DNA of 64,000 nt from Piromyces finnis (GCA_002104945.1 MCFH01000009.1:450501-514500); one strand, 5' to 3'; shown: positions 41,285 to 54,443, counted from the first letter of the stretch. Program-made: numbers and translations. Notes: a model not told the origin generated them from the sequence alone.

Positions 41285-42671
41285 AAATAATCAGCATTAA
41301 CTAATAATAAAATTAGATTGAATTATATTAATATCTATAAAAAAAAAAAAAAAAAAAATATTTATATATTATATATATAATATTTTTATTAAACAATTTC
41401 TTTTTTTTCTTATTTTGAATATAATAAAAATTGATTGTTCATTTTTTAAAAAAGAAAGTCAAAATAATACTATAGAACATAAGGAAAGGGAGAATAAAGT
41501 AAAGAATCATAATAACATTAAATATTTGTTTTATATAAAAAGAAATAAAAATAAAAATTTTATTAAATGATTGATACATTATAGAATTTCATTATTAATA
41601 TTTGATGACAAAAAGCTTAATAAAAATAATAATAATAATAATAAATATAAAATAAAAGGTTTCATTTAAAAAGAAAATATACATATTATAAAAAAAGAAA
41701 AGAAAAGAAAAAAAAACGATAATTATTCTTTCAAAGCAATAAGTCATTAATATATTATAAATAAAAAAAAAAAAAAAAAAAAAAAAAACACAATCAAATA
41801 ATATAATTTATAAAAAAAAAACAATATTTTGATATATTATATTCTTTTCTTTTTTTGAAAACAATATTAGTTATTCAAATTTTAATTTTTAAAGTATATA
41901 TTTTCAATAAATACTTTGAGTAATTCAAATAACAAATATTATCAAAACAATTATATCAATTCATTTATATAATCAACAAATTAATAAATCAAATAAACCT
42001 AGAAAAAAAAAAAAAAAAAGCGTTATACTCATATCTTAAATATTTGCTATTTATATATTATTTATGCAACAATTTTATATATATATTAAATTCAGTACAG
42101 CATAAAACAAAAAATAATTATATATTGATTATAAATAAGAATATATATAAATAATATCTAACAGTGATGATGAAAAGGCATAATATAATATAAAGATTAT
42201 TTATACAATATTTTTTCATATTAAATCAATGCAAAGCATAAAATATAAAAAAAAAGTCAAAATTATAAAAAGCTTTTTAAATACATCATTTTTATAATAT
42301 ATAAAAATATATAAATATATAAAAAGTAAATTGTATAGTTTCAATAAAATAGAATAGCAAAATATAGTAGTTGCTTTTTGTTTATTTTACTATTTTCTTT
42401 TTTTTTTTTTTTTTTTTTTTTGAAATATCAAAAACAAGAATTATTATATATTTATGATTATAAGGAAATAAAAGCAATGACATAAAAAATAAAACGAAAA
42501 ACACTTATTTAAAAAAAAAAAATTAATAAATAAAAAAAAATCTAACATTTATTTTTGTTTATATATCAATATTATTATATAAATTTATGTAATTATTAAC
42601 TATTATCAACACTAATGTTAAAATAATAATGAAATGTATTGAAAGCAGAAGATATATAATAATTAAAAAAC
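40192..42671. other. Intergenic, AT-rich, 2.5 kb
   Basis: Upstream of the PP2A B55 gene. It consists of poly-A runs, TTA arrays and A/T filler. I find no exon-like stretch or structured RNA. Confidence 0.5.
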
Positions 42672-45215
42672 ATGTCAAACGAAATTCAGGATAATGGATG
42701 GAGATTTGCTCAATGTTTCGGTGAAAAGGGCGATCTTGAAGAAATAAATGAAGGTATTATTTAATATGAATAAAAAGAACAGAAAAATATATTTATCAAT
42801 AAAATAAGACTATTTCAAGCATTCGTATAATGATAATGATAATAATAAAGAAAAGCATAAATAGTTACCATTTTCAATGTATCATCCATTTCAATTTTAT
42901 GTATAATCCATGACAGTAATAAAAAAAAATAAAAAATATTATTATTTTTTAGTAAATATATAAGAATTATAAAAAGAAATAAATTTACTTAATTGTCCAT
43001 AACATAAATATCATAAAAATAATAAAAATTAATTTATTAGCCGGATAAATATTTGAATTTTAAAATATATAAAAAAAAAAGACTTTAATAAATATATAAA
43101 TATTTTAAAGTAGATAAAATATAATTTATTAAAATAAAATAATTATTTTTTACTAAAAAATAAAAATAGCCGATATTATTTCTGCAGTTGAATTTGATGA
43201 AACCGGTGATTATTTAGCTACTGGTGATAAGGGTGGTAGAGTTGTTTTATTCGAACGTAATGACACAGTATGTATTTTATAAAAAAAAAATTATAATTAA
43301 AATATAATCATTGATTTATTTAATTAAAAGTGTTAAAAATAACAAACTTAACATTTAAAATCAATAAATAATTTAAACCAAAATTAAAAAATAAATTATA
43401 TTTTCTAAAATCTAAATAATGAATAGAAAAAGAAATGTGAATATAAATTCTATACTGAATTCCAATCTCACGAACCAGAATTTGATTACTTAAAAAGTTT
43501 AGAAATTGAAGAAAAAATTAATAAAATTCGTTGGTGTAAAAGACAAAATGCTGCTCACTTCTTATTATCTACTAATGGTAATTTATTAAAATATTTAATT
43601 CTTTTTAAAATTAGATATAATATTAAAAATTTAATAACTTATAAATTATAAACTTCTAAACAATTAATTTAAAAAAATAATATATATAATACGCTTCACA
43701 ATATTTTATTTGATTTTTAAAAATAATATTTTCCAAAAAATATAAATCAATATTATAAATATATGAATAAATAATTATTAGATAAGACAATTAAATTATG
43801 GAAGGTTTTTGAAAAATCAATTAAAGTTGTTTCCGAAAATAACTTATCTGATGGAATGCAAAAGCCAACTTCCTTTACTAAAGAAAGTTTAAAATTACCA
43901 ACTTTAATTCACCATGATACCATTATTACTGCTGTTCCAAGAAAAATATATCAAAATGCACACACTTATCATATTAACTCTATATCTGTCAATTCTGATG
44001 GTGAAAGTTATCTTTCTGCTGATGATTTAAGAATTAACTTATGGAATTTAGAAATTTCAAACCAAAGTTTCAGTATCCTTTTTTCATAATTATATTTCTA
44101 TTATTTATAAATAATATTTTTTACAATAATTTATAATAATCATTTTATAAAGAAAGTTATTATTTTTCTTAATTTCTTTTTTTTTTTTTTTAATAATTTT
44201 AAGATATTTTGGATATTAAGCCAGTAAATATGGAAGAACTTACTGAAGTTATTACAGCTGTAGAATTCCATCCAACTCATTGTAATACCTTTTTATACAG
44301 TAGTAGTAAGGGTACTATTAAAATCGGTGATATGAGAGCCGCTGCTCTTTGTGATCAACATGCTAAAGGTATTTATATATATATATATATAATTTACATA
44401 TTTAATTAAAAAAATATATATATTTAATAAGATTTATTAATATTAAATAATTATCATTATTTTAAAAATGAAAAATAAACAGTATACGGTGAGGATGATG
44501 ATAGTACCAACAAGACTTTCTTCTCTGAAATTATTTCATCTATATCTGATGTCAAATTTAGTCCAAATGGTCGTCACATTATTTCAAGAGATTATCTTAC
44601 TTTAAAGATTTGGGATGTTAACATGGAATCAAAACCAGTTCAAACTATCTTAATTCATGATTTAAGAAACAAACTTTGTGACTTATATGAAAGTGATTCA
44701 ATCTTTGATAAATTCGAATGTACTATGGATGGTACAGGACTGTATCCTTTTTCTATTTATATATATATAAATATTATTGCTATTATTATTACTTTTATCG
44801 TTCAAAATTAAAATATTATAATTATCACTTAACCAATCTTTTTACCATAAAATAATATATAAAATATTAAATATTAAAAATCATTTCAAATTCATATTTT
44901 TCATCATTTGATTTATAAATAAATAGTAACATATTAAGTGGTTCTTACAGTAATTACTTCCATGTATATAATCATGAAACTGAAAATGATATAGTATTAC
45001 AAGCTGATAAGAGTGTATTCCAAACTAAATACACTGGATCCGTAAAGAACAAGGGTCTTGAATGCCAAGTTTCACCACAAAAACGTGAAGAATTATACTA
45101 CAACATTAACTCCTTAGATTACAACAAAAAGATATTACAAGCTTCATGGCATCCAAAGGAAAATATTGTTGCTCTTGCTGCTACAAATAATTTATTCTTA
45201 TTCCAAAAAGTTTAA
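42672..45215 (+). CDS. CDC55: PP2A regulatory subunit B55 (PR55, CDC55/PPP2R2-like)
   Basis: Seven exons: 42672-42753, 43170-43267, 43427-43577, 43782-44072, 44204-44368, 44483-44741 and 44927-45215. They sum to 1335 nt, giving 444 residues (human B55 447). It is a near-complete WD40 propeller of very high conservation: [34 protein letters not shown] (from [13 protein letters not shown]), [34 protein letters not shown], and the end [20 protein letters not shown]55 directs the PP2A A-C core enzyme to substrates in mitotic exit, growth control and cytoskeleton regulation. Introns 4 and 6 start with GTATCCTTT, unlike every other GT-AG intron in the window (see separate entries). The gene is convergent with RPC1. 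Confidence 0.97.
44073..44203 (+). other. Candidate U12-type GT-AG intron (PP2A-B55 intron 4)
   Basis: The donor reads GTATCCTTTTTT, a full match to the U12 GT-AG consensus GTATCCTTT. A branch-like TTTTTCTTAAT lies at 44163-44173, close to TTCCTTAAY. It is followed by a long T tract, and the intron ends in TTTAAG. The flanking exons join in phase to give the conserved B55 sequence [14 protein letters not shown]. The branch A is about 31-32 nt from the 3' end, longer than usual for U12 introns. Classification is by motif only. Confidence 0.6.
44742..44926 (+). other. Candidate U12-type GT-AG intron (PP2A-B55 intron 6)
   Basis: The donor reads GTATCCTTTTTC, again the U12 GT-AG form. The exons join in phase as [14 protein letters not shown], matching the conserved B55 region. 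No good U12 branch site lies near the AAATAG end. The best candidate, TCACTTAACC at 44825-44834, is about 94 nt upstream of the 3' end, too far for a typical U12 intron. It may be a U12 intron converting to U2 type, or a U2 intron with a chance donor. Confidence 0.4.
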
Positions 45216-45756
45216 AATCGATTTTTAAAAACTGAAATCAACCTGATTAATCAAAAGCATTACATTCATTCAAAAACATATATATATATAATATATATAA
45301 ATTGAAAGAAAGAAAAAAAGAAAGAAAGAAAAAAAAAAAAAAAAGTTAATAGTAAAAAAAAGTAATATATATAAAAAAAAAATGCTATAAAAATATATAT
45401 TAATAATAATACATTTTATTTATTATTATTAATTGGAATGAAAAAAAAAATTTTAGAATAATTTATATAAATATATTTTAATAATATAAATAAAAAAAAA
45501 GGTTAAAAAAATTAATAATAAAAATAATAATAATAACAATAATAATAAAAGCATAATTATAATGTATATTTAATAAATATGTTTTTATAATAATTATATA
45601 TAAAAAAAAATAAATAAAAAAAAATAAAAAAATAATAATAATAAATAAATAAATTTATATATATATAAAAAAAAAAATTAATTATTATAATAGAATTTTA
45701 TAAAACATGTAAAAAAAAAAAAAGGTAGAAATATAATAATATGTAACCCTATTTTT

Positions 45757-45913
45757 TTATATATATCTTGGAATTTCTTTTGGCGAAAATCTTTCAATTT
45801 CTAGTTTTATCAAAACTGTACAAAAAATATATATATATAGAAATCATTATACTCCTTTAAAAACCTTTTCACCAGTAACTATTATTGATATAGGAAGAAT
45901 ATATTCCTTCCTT
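45757..45913 (-). CDS. Possible two terminal exons of a small membrane protein (orphan fragment)
   Basis: On the minus strand, 45913-45873 and 45815-45757 can be spliced (donor GTGAAA, acceptor TACAG, 57-nt intron). The result is RKEYILPISIIVTVLIKLE followed by IERFSPKEIPRYI and a stop. This reads like a short hydrophobic helix plus a polar tail, and its codon use is unlike the filler around it. I could not find a start or upstream exon between here and RPC1; that stretch is ATT repeats and homopolymers. It may be the end of a small gene with unseen exons, a gene remnant, or chance. The family is not recognised. Confidence 0.3.
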
Positions 45914-45986
45914 CTACATTAAACACAAATAAAATAATTTTTTAATTATACAAAGAAGAAAAAAAAAAATTACTTTAAAATATATA

Positions 45987-45987
<1 letters not shown>

Positions 45988-46077
<90 letters not shown>
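45988..46077. repeat. (ATT)n array, 30 copies
   Basis: A perfect trinucleotide array of 90 bp, 3' of RPC1. Confidence 0.95.
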
Positions 46078-46563
46078 TTATTTATATTCAATAGTTTTTA
46101 TTTTTAATGAAATGGGGAAAAAAAATCTATAAAATTTTTTGTTATAAAAAATATATATTATATTTAATATTAATAAATAAAAATTTTTTATAAAATTATA
46201 CATAAATAGTTTAAAAAAAAAAAAAATACAAATTTTTAACAAAAGGAAAAAATGAAAATAGGTTGTTTGATTTATGTATATATATTATATATTTAAAAAT
46301 AAAATAAAAAAAAATCACTATTTAAATAGTTAAAAAATAATTGAATATATAAAAGAATAAATCATTTTAAATGTGTAAAAGTTTTGTATAAAAAAATTAT
46401 TTCTATTCTCTATAAATTATTCTTTTATATTATCATTTAAAAAAATTTTTTTATTTTGTTTTTCTAATGTAAATTAAAGATTATATATATTTTTGATATT
46501 ATCTTTTCTGTAGAAATGTAGAAATGAATAAATCTAGTTTTATATAGCTTTGTCTTTATGTTT

Positions 46564-49500
46564 TTATAATCTTAAATGATGAGTTTGACTGTCAAATAAT
46601 AAGTTATGTGGTTTTGGTAATTCTTTCTCTGTCGTATTAAAATTAAAAAAAAAAAAAAAAAAAAAGGTTAAGGAAAATAAAATATATTTATATTATGATA
46701 ATTAATAAATTTAAATAATAATATATATATTAAAAAGTTATAATAATTATTATTATTATATAAAAAGGATATTTTTGAAGTAATTTAAATATGCCTGTTC
46801 CAACATGCATTGGTATACCCATAATAACACATTCACTAACACCATCAATAGAATCTTTCTTGCCATAGAAAGAAGCATCAAAAAGATGATCAGTAGTCTT
46901 TTCAAATGAAGCCAACATTAATACACTATCCTTCATCTTAGCAATACCAAAACGAGTAATACCTAAAATTTCACCCTTGAAGGTCATCAAATCACTAAGA
47001 AGCATACAATGACGGAAATCTAATTGCATACCGTGGCTTTGCATAGTATATTGAATTTCCTTAATAATAGAATTTCTATATAAAGAGTAAAAAGGAAAAA
47101 AAAAAAAAAAAAAAAAAGAATGAGATATACATTTTTAAATAATCGATTTAACATTGCTATAATAAATATATTTACCTAGCAGCTTCAATACCCAATACTT
47201 GTTGCATTTCAATAATATGATTTGTTGAGGATTCTAAACCATTAACACCTAATAATAATATATACGAATTATATGTTTAATTATATGAAACTATTATAGA
47301 AGGCTAATTTTTTCTCTTCGCTTTTACCATTATTTACTTACCATCAATAGCCATAACTTCTCTTAAACCATAACCTTCGACGAGTAATTTCAATCCATCC
47401 TTTTCTTCATTAATAACTGCACGATTAATAGAAGGAATGCCCTAATGTTTTTTATTTTTGAAATTTACATATATATTAATTTTATTATTTCATTATCATA
47501 CTTTCATGCTATATAAATATTCAAATTCTCAATTACCTTAATAATAACTTTAGGTAAAGCTCTCTTCAAGGCTTCTAAAGCATAGAATAATTCACTGGTA
47601 TCACCCTTCATTGGTATATTAACAGCAATCTTGTCTGGTTTATGAATTCTTACATACTAATATTAAAAATTAAAAGTTATTATTTTTCTTTTTTAAAAAA
47701 CATCATTATTTATAATATTAAAATAATTACATTTTCTGGAATCTTTAATTTTGGAGCTAATACAATAGATTTTGCAATAGAGAAAATATCTACTTCAAGC
47801 TAGAAAGATTTGAATTTCAATATTTGATGAAAAAAAAATGAATATAAATGCTTATATTGAATAAGTATTATATGTTATATAATTGCTTATCTTATACATA
47901 CAGTTAACTTTTCAATAGCTTCAAGATCAATTTTAATTAATACATAGCATTCGTTTGGTCTAATAACAACTTCAATATATTCAGCAACCTACCATTAATA
48001 TATTTAATAATAATTAATTAATAAAATTCTTTTCTAAAAATAAAAAAATATATATGCGATTTAAAGCTTACATCTTCAATAACTGTTTTTTCAATTCTTC
48101 CTTTAACAATACGAGCAGATTTAACATCAGATGTTTTATTTAATAAATCAGCAGAAATAATAGGTGTACTAATATTTTTAGAAGCATTAATAATTTCCTT
48201 AATACGAGGTACACCAAGAGTAATATTCATACTAGCAACACCAGCAAAGTGGAAAGTCTTTAATGTCATTTGAGTACCTGGTTCACCAAGACTTTGACCA
48301 CCAATAGCACCAACAGCAGTACCTGGTTCAATGATGGATTTTCTGTATTTATTATAACAGACAGACAAGAAATGTTTTAATTGTTTTTCTGTTATTTTAT
48401 TACAATTGTCTAAAGCAATTTGAGTAGCAACTAATTATTTATGTATATAAATTTTAATATATAAAAGTTTTAATATAAATAAGAATTATTATCTTTATTG
48501 AACAAAATATATTTCTAAAATGGCACAAATAAAAAAAAAATTACCATCTACATCTTCCTCTATAGAATCTTCTGTTTCACAAGAAGACATCTTTAATGTA
48601 GTACGAGTTTTTATTAATGCTTTAATCTTTGAATCAATGAAGTCTCTCAATAATTCCTTAAATTTGTCTGAATATAAATTAGCTATGGACTTTTTATTTA
48701 ATTCTTCATCTAATGTTTTCTTAATTTCATATGGTAAAAGACCTCTTTCATTTTTATTTGATGGGTTTAATTGCTTTTATAAAAATAATAAAGTTTGATA
48801 TAATATTTTTAATAATGTTTAATTTAAATATCGATATTATAAAAAATAATAAAAATAAATCAATACTATCATAATAGGTTTATTTAGAAAATAAATTATA
48901 AATAAATACCTTAGAAGTCATAAAGCTTCTTTCAAAATTAACTGGATGATCACCACCTTCCATACTAATTGGATCTAAACCATCATCACCATATTTAAAT
49001 TGAATAATACCACCAGTTGAATTACGGACAGAACCATCATAATGAGTAACTAAATCTTCCAAAGCCTATTTATTTATTATATTATATTACAATTTTTATT
49101 TTAGTTTCATAAAAAAATTAATAATTCCTAATTATTTCATTAATATCATTAAATTTTATACCTTCATTAAACGTCTTTGCATATAACCAGTTTCAGCTGT
49201 CTTTACAGCAGTATCAACAAGACCTTCACGACCAGATACAGCATGGAAGAAAAATTCATATGGAGTAAGACCACTGTAGAAACTATTTCTTACGAAACCC
49301 TTAGCTGGTGGAATCTTAGCTATTTATTTTAAGTAATAATAACAATTATTTTATTGTTAATGTTATTAATAAACCATAAATATTATTTGCATATTTTTAG
49401 AAATGAAATTTTGTTTACATTTTCTTGGGAAGTGAGGTAATGATCTATCACCAAAACCATTTGGAATACGATTACCACTAATAATTTGTTGACCTACACA

Positions 49501-52500
49501 AGCAACCATTTGAGATACATTAATCTTAGAACCTATAATTATATATATGTTAGTTGAATAATTAATATTGAATATAAAATAATATATAAATATGTATTCC
49601 ATTTATTATATATATGTAGATTGATTTACTTACCCTTAGAACCACAAACAGACATAATAAGTGGAGCATTATGTCTATTTAATTCTTGGAAACAACATTG
49701 ACCAACATCATCACGAATTTTACTTAATACACCAGAAATCTTTGCCTATAATTATATATTTATTAAAAATTTATATTATTAATAATCATATATTTATTAA
49801 TACTTTCAAATCGTATTTATATATTCAGTATATAAGTTAAAACATACTTCTAAAGTTTGTTCTTGATTACAACCTGGTTGATTTTCTAATTCACCAGCAT
49901 TAGATTTTGCAATTAATTGATCACAATCAGAATAACCCTTTTCAACAACATCTTCTTTTTGAAGTTTTAAATCATCACCAGGTTGTACATCTTCAATACC
50001 AATAGAAAAACCTCTATTAGCTAACCATCTAGCACAAACTTTAGCTAAACGATTCATACATATAGCAGCCTCTCTTCCTCCAAATTCTCTTAATACAACA
50101 TAAAAGATTGAATCCTTACTACCATCACCTATAACAGATTTATCAATAACACCACACATAATAACACTATCTTGAATAACTAAAAAACCATCACTTGGGC
50201 ACATATGAGCTGGACCCTTTGGTTTAGTGAATGATTTATTCTTTGTTTCTAAATTGACTCTAACTGGGCATTTCTTATTTGGTCTTAATAAAATACTAAA
50301 GATTTGTTTACCAGTCCACAAACGAACAGGCTAATATCAAATTTTTAATTATATTATTTTTATATACAATTTTATATATAATTTTATAATTTAGTATATA
50401 TATTTTAAATTCTTTAATTCTAATCTTTTATTTAATATTCAATATAATAAAGCAAAGTTTACCTTTTGAACAGCTGGTGGTGGAATATCTACTTCCATTA
50501 AAGCATCACCCATAAAAGAAGTAATTTGTGCAAATTGAGCTCTGTTAAAGAAAGAATCTTTTAATGTTAATAAATAAGAAGCAGTAATGAAATCTTGAGT
50601 TGCAGCAATTAAAGGTACACCATGACGAGGAGTTACTAAATTGTATTTAATACCCATTAATTCCATAGCTTCAGCTCTAGCTTCTTCTGTTTGTGGAAGG
50701 TGAAGATTCATTTCATCTCCATCAAAATCAGCATTATATGGTGTACAACAACATTCATTAAATCTAAATGTTCTCCATGGTTTAACTTTAGCCTTTTATC
50801 GTTTTTATTAAACAAAATATTATTTATATATAATATAAATTAATATTTTAAATTTAAAATAAAATGAAGAAAATATAAAAAGTTTTTATTTCTTTATATA
50901 AACTTACAAAGTGAGCCATAACACTCATTCTGTGCAATGATGGTTGACGATTGAATAATACAACATCACCATCTCTTAAATGTCTATCTACAATATCACC
51001 TATTTTAAGATTATTAGCATATTGTTGACGATTACCATATTTTAAATATCTTGATTATTGGAATGTCATAAAATTACATTATCATTATAATAATATTTTA
51101 TTAATATATATAATATATAAATATTTATAATAAAATCTAATTATATATCTATATATAATTCAAATTATTTTATCTTACTTTGGTTTTTCATCTTTTTTAT
51201 CAGAACGAATATAAACTGCACCTGGCCATTTATCTGGACCATTTAATACACATTTTCTTAATCTTTCAATATTATGTTCAAATACACGTTCTGGGTAAGT
51301 TAAAACTTTAGCAACTAATTCTGGAACAGCAACCTAATTTTTAATTTTTATAATATTATTTTATATTATATTTTAATTTTTTTTCGCTACAATAATAATT
51401 ATATTATATATATTCCTAGTATTATTTATTTTCATGATTTTTCTTTTTAAACTTACTTCTTCAATTTGTAAATTTGGATCTGGTGAAATAACAGTTCTGG
51501 CAGAAAAATCTACACGCTTACCAGATAAATTACCTCTGAAACGACCTTGTTTACCTTTAAGACGTTGGCAAAAACCACGTTTAATTTTAACCATATTCTA
51601 TAATATTTAATGGTAATGATAATAATAGCATTTATAAATTTAATTATTAATCTAGTCTTTAATATGTTGTAAAAAGAAATATATTTAAAGGTTTAATAAT
51701 AATATATTGAATATATTACAATTGGTATTGATTGAACTCCAGGTAAATCAGCATTAACCAATTGGGAACAAAGAAGTTGGAGCCATTCCCAATGTTCCAT
51801 AAATTTAGAAATTGTTTCACCACTTTGAATACTATGCATTATACGGGTATTGATAAATACTATATCAGAAATTAAAACAGTTATATCATCTTCATTACTA
51901 GCACCATTTTGAGCAACAGATGGTCTAATACAAATTGGTGGTACTGGAATAGAAGTCCACAAGAAATTTTCTGGTCTTCCTTTAGAAGGATCTAAACCAA
52001 GGATTTCACAGTCCTTTTATTTTGTTATTATTATTAAATTATTTATTTCCCATATTTTTTATAAATTTTTATAATTTCATAATTATTAAGAGGATAAAAT
52101 ATGTTTTAATATAAATATATATTTAATTAAACTATTAAATTTAAAAAGACTTCACAATATTTTGTTTTGAATATATATTATATATTTTTTAGTTACCTCT
52201 GATGTAATTTTACAAAACAAATTATATACAATCAATGGATTTAAATCTTCTTGTGCCTTCCCTATTTGAAATTTTAATGATGGATCAAGTTCGACTGCAT
52301 TATTGAAAGTTTCTTTGAAAGCATTGTTTTCAACATCATTAGCCTTTTTTGGTTTATATCTTTCATGAATAATTTTTAAAGCACCAACCTTTTTTACAAC
52401 ACCTATATAATTAATTGAAATAAAAAGAAAAAGTATTGATATTTGTTCTTTTATATAAAATGAAAAAGAAATAAAAAAATATTAATATTACCATTAACTC

Positions 52501-53751
52501 CTTTACAATAAGGACAACGACTGACTTTTTTACATGCTGTATTTAAAGCTTTCAATATAGCACGTTTCTTAATATCATCTAATCCTGGATTATTTAATCT
52601 TGCTAAAAATCTTCTTCTCTCTTTTTCTTCAAGTAAAACTTTACCACATGTCTATTTAATTTACAGTTATTAAAAGTGGTTTGATTAATTTTCTTATTTA
52701 GCAAATTTATATATAATTATATTTTAAATTCAATTTGAAAAAATATTCCATTTAATACTGACTTTACAAATGTTTTGTAAAACAACCAAAGTTTGCTTAA
52801 AGTAACCAATGTGGAATACTGGTACAGCTAATCTAACAAAACCATAGTGACCAACACAATCTTGTAATGTTTCACCACATGTTTCACATCTGGCTGTTTT
52901 ATCAGATGTACCCTTTAATTACAAATTATTGATTGTTAAATTATTTTAATTTATAATAATGATTTTGATTAAGTATAATAGTATATAAGACATTTAAAAT
53001 TTATAATTTGGAATTAATAAATGAAATTTAAATTATAAAATTATAATTCTATTAATAATATATATTTTATATAATCTTATTTTAATCTAATATTCTAAAA
53101 TCCATTATCCAAATTTACCATTCTTCTATCTAAGGCACCATATTTAACTGGAGGTCTTCCTGGTGTAATAGTATCATATAAATCTCTTTGATTAACTTCA
53201 AGAACTGATAACTTTGCTAATTCTGGTGTTGATAATACCCCAAATTCAAGTTTTTTGCTATTCAAAATTAATTTTGTTCGTATTGTTATTTATACCAGCA
53301 TTTGCAGAATAATTTAAATAAAATTATTAATTGATTTAGAAAGAAAAATACATATTGAAATTAAATTGTCGTTTATATTGTAATTTATGTAATTAGATTA
53401 TGTTTTGTATATTATTGGATATTAAGATAAAGAAATGAAATTTGAATTTCAATTTAAATTATTTATAATTTAAGAGTTAATTTTTTTAAAAAAAAAATAC
53501 TTTAATATTATATATTGCTTTCGCTTTCTATTATAATGTATATCAAAAAAAAATTAAAAATTAATAGTAATAATAACTTACAGTTTTTTGGGAGTTGAAT
53601 CGAAAACAGGAGCTCTAGAAAACAAAAATAAATAAGATTTTGATTTAAATTATTAAATTATAAAAATATATTTTATAAAAATTATATTATATATTTTTTA
53701 TTTAAATAGATTAAACATAAAAATTTATATACGAAATTAATCTTACTTCAT
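46564..53751 (-). CDS. RPC1: RNA polymerase III largest subunit (RPC160/RPC1, POLR3A)
   Basis: Twenty-five exons on the minus strand: 53751-53747, 53614-53582, 53257-53119, 52912-52763, 52651-52492, 52402-52197, 52013-51720, 51597-51457, 51333-51179, 51049-50908, 50792-50463, 50330-49848, 49745-49634, 49532-49419, 49319-49162, 49065-48910, 48773-48545, 48430-48072, 47988-47902, 47799-47731, 47656-47537, 47441-47342, 47248-47176, 47075-46773 and 46633-46564. They sum to 4188 nt, giving 1395 residues (human POLR3A 1390). The catalytic Mg loop is NADFDGD (Asp497, Asp499, Asp501). The clamp zinc ligands include CETC and CPYC. The trigger-loop region is [25 protein letters not shown] at the start and IKEIINASK-type sequence after the trigger loop place it with Pol III rather than Pol I or II. 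It makes tRNA, 5S and U6 RNA. The first coding exon has only 5 nt. The last intron is AT-AC. Confidence 0.97.
46634..46772 (-). other. U12-type AT-AC intron (last intron of RPC1)
   Basis: Read on the minus strand, the intron starts ATATCCTTTTT at 46772, the exact U12 AT-AC donor consensus. It has TTCCTTAAC at 46675-46667, the exact U12 branch-site consensus, then a T tract, and ends TTTTAATAC at 46634. Splicing here joins GTGIFKLLQ to [15 protein letters not shown] in phase. That matches the POLR3A C-terminus in length and pattern (FKLL then a charged spacer then LIFD). No GT-AG alternative exists: there is no GT between the conserved exon end and the intron. The branch A to 3' end distance is about 34 nt, longer than the usual 10-20. 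Confidence 0.9.
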
Positions 53752-54401
53752 TCCTATATTATATATAACACTTGAAACTTTATATATTTAACAAAATTGG
53801 ATATTGGTATAAATTAATTTATTAATTAATTAATTCGACCTAATAAATAATTTATATGTTGACAAGGAATATAATTATATAATTAAATAAAGAAAAATCA
53901 ATAATTTGTTGTTATTTAAGGTGAAATCAAATAATTAAAATATTGGAGGAGGAAATATCGCTATGTCAATTGTTTTTGTCGAAATAAAATGAAAAAAATG
54001 AAAAATAAATTTATAATAAAAGAATCAAATAAATAAGGATTCTCTGTAGTATCCAAATATATAACTTGAATATGAAGTTAATATATATTTATCTATTTAT
54101 ATATATATATATTCTCTTCTTTATATATATATATATATATATTTGATTTGTTGGATGAATTAATTAATTTATTAAAAGACTGTATGAAACTTATAAAACT
54201 TACAGTTTTAGTATAGATAGTATATTAAATTAAAATTAATAATTATTGATAATAGTATTAATTTTAAATAAAGAAAAGATATTATTTTAAATTAAGATTA
54301 TATATCTGTTTATATTAAAGTATTATAAAAGATTGAGCATTGAATATATAATAATCTTTTCTTTGTTTGTTATATCTTTAATAAAACTAGAATTTTTAAT
54401 T

Positions 54402-54443
<42 letters not shown>

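Larger units (their letters stand above)
45216..46563. other. Convergent intergenic region
   Basis: Between the 3' ends of PP2A-B55 and RPC1. It is repetitive, with a 30-copy ATT array. It also contains an exon-like patch on the minus strand at 45757-45913, listed separately. Confidence 0.5.

Noticed and set aside
48520-48798. Plus-strand 92-codon open frame
   Set aside because: It is antisense to RPC1 exon 17, which is strongly supported by homology and phase.
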